From Methanosarcinales archaeon ex4572_44 (lineage in GTDB: Archaea; Halobacteriota; Methanosarcinia; Methanosarcinales; EX4572-44), in NCBI GenBank assembly GCA_002254825.2, contig NJEL02000048.1, positions 1-19,392 of the forward strand: a DNA stretch of 19,392 nt, read 5' to 3'. The translations under genes were made by a program, and so were the position numbers. The first letter of the stretch is position 1, and each line of letters starts with the position of its first letter. Below, in pieces: positions 15,380-19,392 of the stretch. The notes under the pieces were generated by a model. That model was not told the origin of the DNA. It saw only the letters and a program-made list of their open reading frames with translations, and ran no database searches.

Positions 15380-15395
15380 ACGCTGCTTTCAGCGT
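15380..15395. repeat. Hairpin ACGCTG-CTTT-CAGCGT
   Basis: A perfect 6-bp stem with a 4-base loop lies upstream of the rps19e promoter, outside any gene. There is no T-run next to it on either strand. Confidence 0.45.
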
Positions 15396-15517
15396 CTCCG
15401 TGGCGTGTATGGTTTTATCTGAGAAAAAAAGTGACAGGGAAACCAAAAAGAAAAAAATCTAAACTGAAAAGAAAAACTATCTAAACTCCTCAGAGGCGCA
15501 GGTTTTTACAGCAGAAC

Positions 15518-15525
15518 TTATATAG
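15518..15525 (+). promoter_or_regulatory. Possible TATA box for gyrA
   Basis: TTATATAG would place transcription start near 15548, leaving a leader of about 155 bases before the first possible gyrA codon. The leader includes the palindrome at 15630-15648. Weak evidence, since the gyrA start itself looks damaged. Confidence 0.35.
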
Positions 15526-15629
15526 CAAGAGGGAGGGTTTTTACAGTTGTTGATCTCCACTGATCTGGTTTCTGGTCCCTTGTTCTTTTGTTCGGGGCAT
15601 GGGTGTGATGGTCTGTTATTCTACTTCCA

Positions 15630-15648
15630 TTCAGATTAAAAATCTGAA
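15630..15648. repeat. Perfect palindrome TTCAGATT-AAA-AATCTGAA upstream of gyrA
   Basis: An 8-bp stem with loop AAA, followed after AGG by five Ts on plus, so it could end transcription before gyrA. It shares its stem core with 6-20 and 12596-12614. Confidence 0.5.
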
Positions 15649-15704
15649 AGGTTTTTACGTAGTAGAAACACATAGAAGGCACACTTTCACGGAGTAAAAG
15701 GGCC

Positions 15705-18050
15705 TTGCCTGATGTGCGGGATGGTTTGAAGCCTGTGCATCGTCGCATTCTCTATGCCATGTATGAGCAGGGCATGACTTCTGATAAGCCGTATAAAAAG
15801 TCGGCGAGGATTGTGGGTGATGTGCTTGGTAAGTATCATCCGCATGGTGATGTGGCGGTGTATGATAGTATCGTACGGATGGTTCAGGTTTTTTCAATGC
15901 GCCATCCGCTTTTGGATGGCCAGGGCAATTTTGGTTCGGTCGATGGTGATAGTGCGGCAGCTATGCGGTACACCGAGGTGCGGCTTGCAGGGATTGCAGA
16001 TGAGATGCTTGTGGATATAGAGAAGGAGGCTTGTGATTTCGCGCCGAATTATGATGGTAGTCTCGAAGAACCGACTATACTACCTGCAAAGCTCCCAAAC
16101 TTGCTTGTTAACGGTTCTTCGGGTATTGCGGTTGGGATGGCGACCAATATGCCCCCGCATAATCTTGGGGAGGTGGTGGATGCTCTTGTTCTCTTGATCG
16201 AGAAACCTGGTGTGAGTGTCGCAGAGTTGATGGGTGTGATTAGAGGTCCTGATTTTCCAACGGCAGCCACAATCGTTGGGCGTGAAGGGATCGTGAGCGC
16301 TTATACCACTGGGAGGGGTAGTGTCAAGATCCGTGGGGTTGCCGAGATTGAAGAGATGGGTGGGCGGCAGAGGATTGTGGTTTTGGAGTTGCCGTATCAG
16401 GTGAATAAGGCAAGGCTTGTGGAGCAGATTGCAGATCTGGTTCGGAACAAGAAGATTGTTGGGATCGGTGATCTGCGGGATGAATCGGATAAGGATGGGA
16501 TTCGGGTGGTGATCGAGGTTTCAAGGCATACAGAGCCGCGTGTTATTCTCAACCAGATCTATCTCCACACGCAGTTGGAGATGACTTTTGGGGTCATCAA
16601 CCTTGCTATCGTTGACGGAGCGCCGAAGGTTCTCACCCTTGAAGAGATTCTGAATCATTACATCGAGCATCGCAAAGAGATCATCAGACGACGAAGTCGT
16701 TATGACCTTCGGAGGGCTCTGGAGAGAGCGCACATACTCGAGGGCTTGAAAATAGCGCTTGAGAATATTGAAGGTGTCATACGCATTATCCGCTCGTCAC
16801 GGACACCTGATATTGCAAGAACAGATCTTATCAAAAACTGTAATCTGACAGAGTCACAGGCAAAGGCAATCCTCGACATGCGCTTACAGAGGCTTACCGC
16901 CCTTGAACAGGAAAAAATAAATGAAGAGCATGAAAAACTCCTTTTGACCATCGCGCGACTCAAAGAGATCTTGGAGAGCGAATCAGAGGTTCTTAAGATA
17001 ATAAAGAACGAGCTTCTCGAACTGAAGGAAAAATATGCCAATCCACGAAGAACGAGTATAATTCAAGGAGAAGAGAGCTGTGCGATCGAGGATCTCATCA
17101 CAAAAGAAGACGTTTTGATAACGATCACCCGCACAGGTTACATAAAACGACAGCCAGTAGACACCTATCGCCAGCAGCGTCGGGGTGGGCGTGGTATCAT
17201 CGGCATGGAAACAAAGGAGGAGGATTTTGTCTGCGATCTCATGGTTGCATGCACTCACGACCAGATATTATTCTTCACAGACAGGGGGCGAGTGCACTGG
17301 CTGCGTGTCCACGAAATACCTGAAGGCAGCCGCCATTCCAGAGGCAAACCGATCATCAACCTCATTGAGATAGGATCTGATGAGAAAATAACAGCCGCAA
17401 TACCAATAAAATCATTTGAAGATAATAAATACCTATTAATGTCAACAAAAAATGGAATAATTAAAAAAACAAGTCTTTCTGAATTTAAAAATCCGAGAAA
17501 AGGTGGAATAATAGCGGTAAATCTTGACGAAAGTGACAGGCTCGTCTCCGTGAAACTCACAGACCAAACAAAACAGATCATACTTGGAACACGCCACGGC
17601 AAAGCCATCCACTTCCACGAAGAACAGGTGAGAGCGATGGGACGAACAGCACACGGGGTAATAGGAATCAAACTCTCACACGAAGACACCGTGATCGGAA
17701 TGGCAGTAGCAGAAGCAGATGCAACCCTTCTAACCATAACAGAGAACGGCTACGGCAAAAGAACAGACTTTGACGAATACCGAAAAACAAACCGCGGCGG
17801 ACAAGGCATAATCAACATCACAACAAGTCTGAGAAACGGAGAAGTGGTGGGAATCAAAACCGTCCACGAGACAGACGAGATAATGATCACAACAGAAACA
17901 GGCATAATCATCCGAACACAGGTAAAAACCATCCGTGCACAAGGACGAAACACCCAAGGCGTGCGCATCATGAACGTACAACCCAACGACAGAGTAGTAG
18001 GAATAGCACGCCTTTCCACTTCTATGGAAAACATGCTCTCTACGCAGTAG
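15705..18050 (+). CDS. gyrA: DNA gyrase subunit A, 5'-truncated and frame-shifted at the 3' end
   Basis: The 781-residue open frame encodes GyrA, the breakage-reunion subunit of DNA gyrase. It starts inside the family motif RALPDVRDGLKPVHRRILYAM. The catalytic Tyr is residue 89 in AAAMRYTEVRL, equivalent to E. coli Tyr122, so exactly 33 N-terminal residues are absent. Upstream, the frame reads back only to a TAG at 15663 with no ATG or GTG; TTG 15705, with GGAG 10 bases before it, is the only start. The C-terminal beta-pinwheel begins with the GyrA box QRRGGRG at 491-497, which separates gyrase from Topo IV. Near the end, a 49-bp insertion changes the frame, replacing an acidic tail with STSMENMLSTQ. 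No gyrB is nearby. Function without the N-terminal arm, which contacts GyrB, is doubtful unless the assembly is wrong. Confidence 0.93.
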   Translation: MPDVRDGLKPVHRRILYAMYEQGMTSDKPYKKSARIVGDVLGKYHPHGDVAVYDSIVRMVQVFSMRHPLLDGQGNFGSVDGDSAAAMRYTEVRLAGIADEMLVDIEKEACDFAPNYDGSLEEPTILPAKLPNLLVNGSSGIAVGMATNMPPHNLGEVVDALVLLIEKPGVSVAELMGVIRGPDFPTAATIVGREGIVSAYTTGRGSVKIRGVAEIEEMGGRQRIVVLELPYQVNKARLVEQIADLVRNKKIVGIGDLRDESDKDGIRVVIEVSRHTEPRVILNQIYLHTQLEMTFGVINLAIVDGAPKVLTLEEILNHYIEHRKEIIRRRSRYDLRRALERAHILEGLKIALENIEGVIRIIRSSRTPDIARTDLIKNCNLTESQAKAILDMRLQRLTALEQEKINEEHEKLLLTIARLKEILESESEVLKIIKNELLELKEKYANPRRTSIIQGEESCAIEDLITKEDVLITITRTGYIKRQPVDTYRQQRRGGRGIIGMETKEEDFVCDLMVACTHDQILFFTDRGRVHWLRVHEIPEGSRHSRGKPIINLIEIGSDEKITAAIPIKSFEDNKYLLMSTKNGIIKKTSLSEFKNPRKGGIIAVNLDESDRLVSVKLTDQTKQIILGTRHGKAIHFHEEQVRAMGRTAHGVIGIKLSHEDTVIGMAVAEADATLLTITENGYGKRTDFDEYRKTNRGGQGIINITTSLRNGEVVGIKTVHETDEIMITTETGIIIRTQVKTIRAQGRNTQGVRIMNVQPNDRVVGIARLSTSMENMLSTQ

Positions 18051-18062
18051 AGAGACACGCCT
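18007..18062. mobile_element. Small palindromic insertion with 7-bp target duplication in gyrA
   Basis: CACGCCT occurs at 18007-18013 and again at 18056-18062. The 42 bases between consist of two hairpins: TTTCCA/TGGAAA (18013-18030, loop of 6) and CTCTCTAC/GTAGAGAG (18036-18054, loop GCA). Removing one 49-bp unit restores a GyrA frame reading GIARLPQEDDIELE and ending SLTLF at a TGA at 18133-18135. Because 49 is not a multiple of three, the insertion caused the present early stop at 18048. This looks like a miniature, non-coding element; no second copy is in the window. Confidence 0.75.
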
Positions 18063-18124
18063 ACCACAAGAAGACGATATCGAACTGGAAATGGAAGGAT
18101 CTTCAAAAGAACACGAGTCACTGA

Positions 18125-18144
18125 CCCTGTTTTGAAAAACAGGG
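18125..18144 (+). terminator. Hairpin at the ancestral gyrA stop
   Basis: CCCTGTTTT pairs perfectly with AAAACAGGG across a 2-base gap, and the ancestral TGA stop (18133-18135) lies in it. A real loop would need to open one or two pairs. No T-run follows, so it may protect the RNA end or weakly end transcription. Confidence 0.4.
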
Positions 18145-18312
18145 CATCAGGAAGATGCTCAGAGGTTCTCTTACCTTCTGGTTTTTAATTCAGGCACCAT
18201 GTTTACCAATTTTAGATAACAGTCTGTATGTTTGTAAAGTTGCCTTTTGGCAATTTAGCGTCGTAAACACATTGTTAGCCGAAGTGCTTGTTTCCTAACA
18301 ATTGTGATCAGT

Positions 18313-18816
18313 CTACCTGTAACCAACACATTTCCCTTTAAAAAGATCCTGATTGAACTGAATAAACGCCTCTTTTCCCTTGGTCCGTAGTACTTCTGCC
18401 AGTCTACTTCGAAAAGCCATTGTAGCCATCTGCTCTAACAAAGCTGGGAAGTGCATGCAACCACTTGGACCATAGACCTCCCTCATTTTTGTGTTGAAAC
18501 CTGTGCCGACCTGGGTACCCACAAGTGCTTGGAGTGCTTCCTTTGCAGGATAACAAATATCTCCTCTACTACCTTCCATCTTAGTTACTCGTATTTCTCT
18601 CAAAACGAGATTTTCATCAAATTCCCCCACGATGCTAAATTCATATTTCACAGGTGGATCAGCATGAAGTGTATCTATTTGTGATACAGTAGTGTGTAGC
18701 AAGCCATCACATTGTTTGACCGATGCTTCTATTTTTCTGCTGATTATTTCCCTACAATCCCCTTCCAATAAATTGCTCATTGCTATCTCTTCGGTTAGCT
18801 CATTTATATGCAACAT
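18313..18816 (-). CDS. DUF2889-like conserved protein
   Basis: This 167-residue protein starts MLHINELTEEIAMSNLLEGDC. The N-terminal half is a beta-type domain (KYEFSIVGEFDENLVLREIRVTKMEG). The second half has the pattern GDICYPAKEALQALVGTQVGTGF, then GCMHFPALLEQMATMAFRS, which resembles DUF2889: an IC strand, an L-x-G-x-x-IG-x-GF segment and a GC-x-H-x-x-x-L motif. The conserved Cys and His might bind metal, which is inference. No membrane segment is seen. ATG 18816 is preceded by a good TATA box and almost no leader; a second in-frame ATG at 18780 is possible. It stands alone, convergent with gyrA. Confidence 0.65.
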   Translation of the reverse strand: MLHINELTEEIAMSNLLEGDCREIISRKIEASVKQCDGLLHTTVSQIDTLHADPPVKYEFSIVGEFDENLVLREIRVTKMEGSRGDICYPAKEALQALVGTQVGTGFNTKMREVYGPSGCMHFPALLEQMATMAFRSRLAEVLRTKGKEAFIQFNQDLFKGKCVGYR

Positions 18817-18840
18817 GGAATGCGTACCCTTAGTTTAATA

Positions 18841-18850
18841 CTATATAAAT
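18841..18850 (-). promoter_or_regulatory. TATA box for the DUF2889-like gene
   Basis: The minus strand reads ATTTATATAG 25-34 bases before ATG 18816, so transcription should start almost at the ATG. This is the cleanest promoter in the window. Confidence 0.6.
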
Positions 18851-19261
18851 ATTGCCTCCGTCGGGGTTGTAAACTCCCTGAGTGTTGGCGATCATTATAG
18901 AAAGATCTATGTTGAAACTACAAAGTAAGCAACATCTCGCAGATTCAGCTTCTTTTGTCTGATTTTCCAGAAGATCATAGTAGAACGATTTTAGACAGAT
19001 AATAAACCGTATCGTGTGAATAAAGGTTGTTTTTTATGTTAAATAACCATTTCTAACTTTTTAATCCGATTTGTTCGTATTTTGTCTCTTAACGTGTGAT
19101 TCGATAGGAGTTTCAGTGGAAAAATCCAATATTGGGTGAGTTTGGATCTTGTTAGGGCATACCCTGCTGCAATTTGACTATGCATCACTTCCATGGACAA
19201 TACCAAAGTTTTAACCATTAGAAAGTGTAAAGTGTTATGGATGGTTTTCTGCCTTTGTTGT
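18851..19261. other. Intergenic stretch of about 410 bases before the tRNA gene
   Basis: I see no supported gene, repeat or hairpin here. The reverse-strand open frame that runs through it also covers the tRNA and has no family-like features. A clear TATA box 25-30 bases before the tRNA is not evident; the best candidate is a weak AT stretch near 19208-19216. Confidence 0.5.
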
Positions 19262-19364
19262 GCCGAGGTGGCAGAGCGGACAAATCCAACGGGAGTCTTA
19301 ACGCGGCAGGCTCGAGACCTGTTGTCCCTCTTGGGACGCTTGGGTTCAAATCCCAACCTCGGCG
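19262..19364 (+). tRNA. tRNA-Ser(CGA) with a probable 17-base intron in the D arm
   Basis: The acceptor stem GCCGAGG (19262-19268) pairs with CCTCGGC (19357-19363), with G as discriminator. The anticodon arm is GCAGG-CTCGAGA-CCTGT, giving anticodon CGA for serine codon UCG. A long variable arm GTCCC/GGGAC and a T arm TTGGG-TTCAAAT-CCCAA confirm a class II tRNA. The gene is 103 bases long against about 86 expected. The excess lies in the D arm between GGAC and the anticodon stem, where GGAC/GTCT, bulges AAA and TAA, and a TCC-AACG-GGA hairpin form a bulge-helix-bulge shape. Removing 17 bases gives a normal length. CCA is not encoded. A degenerate tRNA is the alternative. Confidence 0.88.
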
Positions 19365-19392
19365 CTAACCTAACAAAAGAGAAAATTACTTG

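Larger units (their letters stand above)
15345..15665. other. Intergenic stretch of about 320 bases between rps19e and gyrA
   Basis: No gene is supported here; none of the three plus frames contains the missing GyrA N terminus (SY-x-DYAMS-x-IVG type). Visible items are a hairpin at 15380-15395, an A-rich tract at about 15422-15480 with an ATCTAAACT direct repeat 22 bases apart, a TATA-like TTATATAG at 15518-15525, the motif GGTTTTTAC three times (15501, 15536, 15650) and a palindrome at 15630-15648. A gyrB gene, often next to gyrA, is not present. Confidence 0.6.

Noticed and set aside
15501..15658. GGTTTTTAC occurring three times upstream of gyrA.
   Set aside because: It is short and low in complexity, spacings are irregular (35 and 114 bases), and no structure joins the copies.
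17395..17520. AT-rich patch inside gyrA suggesting recombination.
   Set aside because: The protein sequence runs without break through the GyrA pinwheel, and local composition alone is weak evidence.
19039..19356. A 105-codon minus-strand frame covering the tRNA gene.
   Set aside because: It overlaps a well-formed tRNA and its residues resemble no protein family.

Overview
The window comes from an archaeon, most likely a methanogen-related euryarchaeon of the Methanosarcina / ANME / Syntropharchaeia kind. The evidence is archaeal ribosomal proteins S19e, L31e and L39e, a PDCD5-family protein, aIF6, TATA-box promoters with GGTGA-type ribosome binding sites, an AhbC-type radical SAM enzyme of the siroheme-dependent heme pathway, a DUF5350-like basic protein seen mainly in methanogens, and a euryarchaeal GyrA. 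Exact placement needs a database search.

Layout, left to right. (1) 115-2251, minus: two radical SAM genes, ahbC and a biotin-synthase-like gene. (2) 2413-3222: a small basic DUF5350-like gene on plus whose 3' end lies antisense to a PIN-domain nuclease gene; the PIN gene overlaps a small acidic partner gene. (3) 3271-5709, minus: trpC-trpB-trpA joined by ATGA overlaps, with trpA broken by a frame-shifting internal deletion of about 100 codons. (4) 5906-6002: two identical 31-bp repeats, 35 bp apart. (5) 6003-7405, minus: aroC coupled to a small thioredoxin-fold-like gene. (6) 7633-9349, plus: a four-helix membrane protein and a 421-residue coiled-coil protein. (7) 9554-10706, minus: a very AT-rich three-gene cassette with a shortened TIGR04255-like protein. 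(8) 10897-12596, minus: an MthK-like K+ channel and a separate RCK protein. (9) 12764-15304, minus: rps19e-pdcd5-rpl39e-rpl31e-(broken GNAT gene)-tif6. (10) 15705-18050, plus: gyrA, lacking its first 33 codons and frame-shifted at its 3' end by a 49-bp palindromic insertion. (11) 18313-18816, minus: a DUF2889-like gene. (12) 19262-19364, plus: tRNA-Ser(CGA) with about 17 extra bases in the D arm, fitting a small bulge-helix-bulge intron.

The most unusual signals are the palindromic insertion with a 7-bp target duplication in gyrA; the candidate tRNA D-arm intron; the trpA deletion and gyrA 5' truncation; the AT-rich cassette; and a repeated composition pattern in which most transcription units begin G+T-rich and end A+C-rich on the coding strand. 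Several lesions in about 15 kb mean either local gene decay or assembly error. Reads across the junctions would separate the two.
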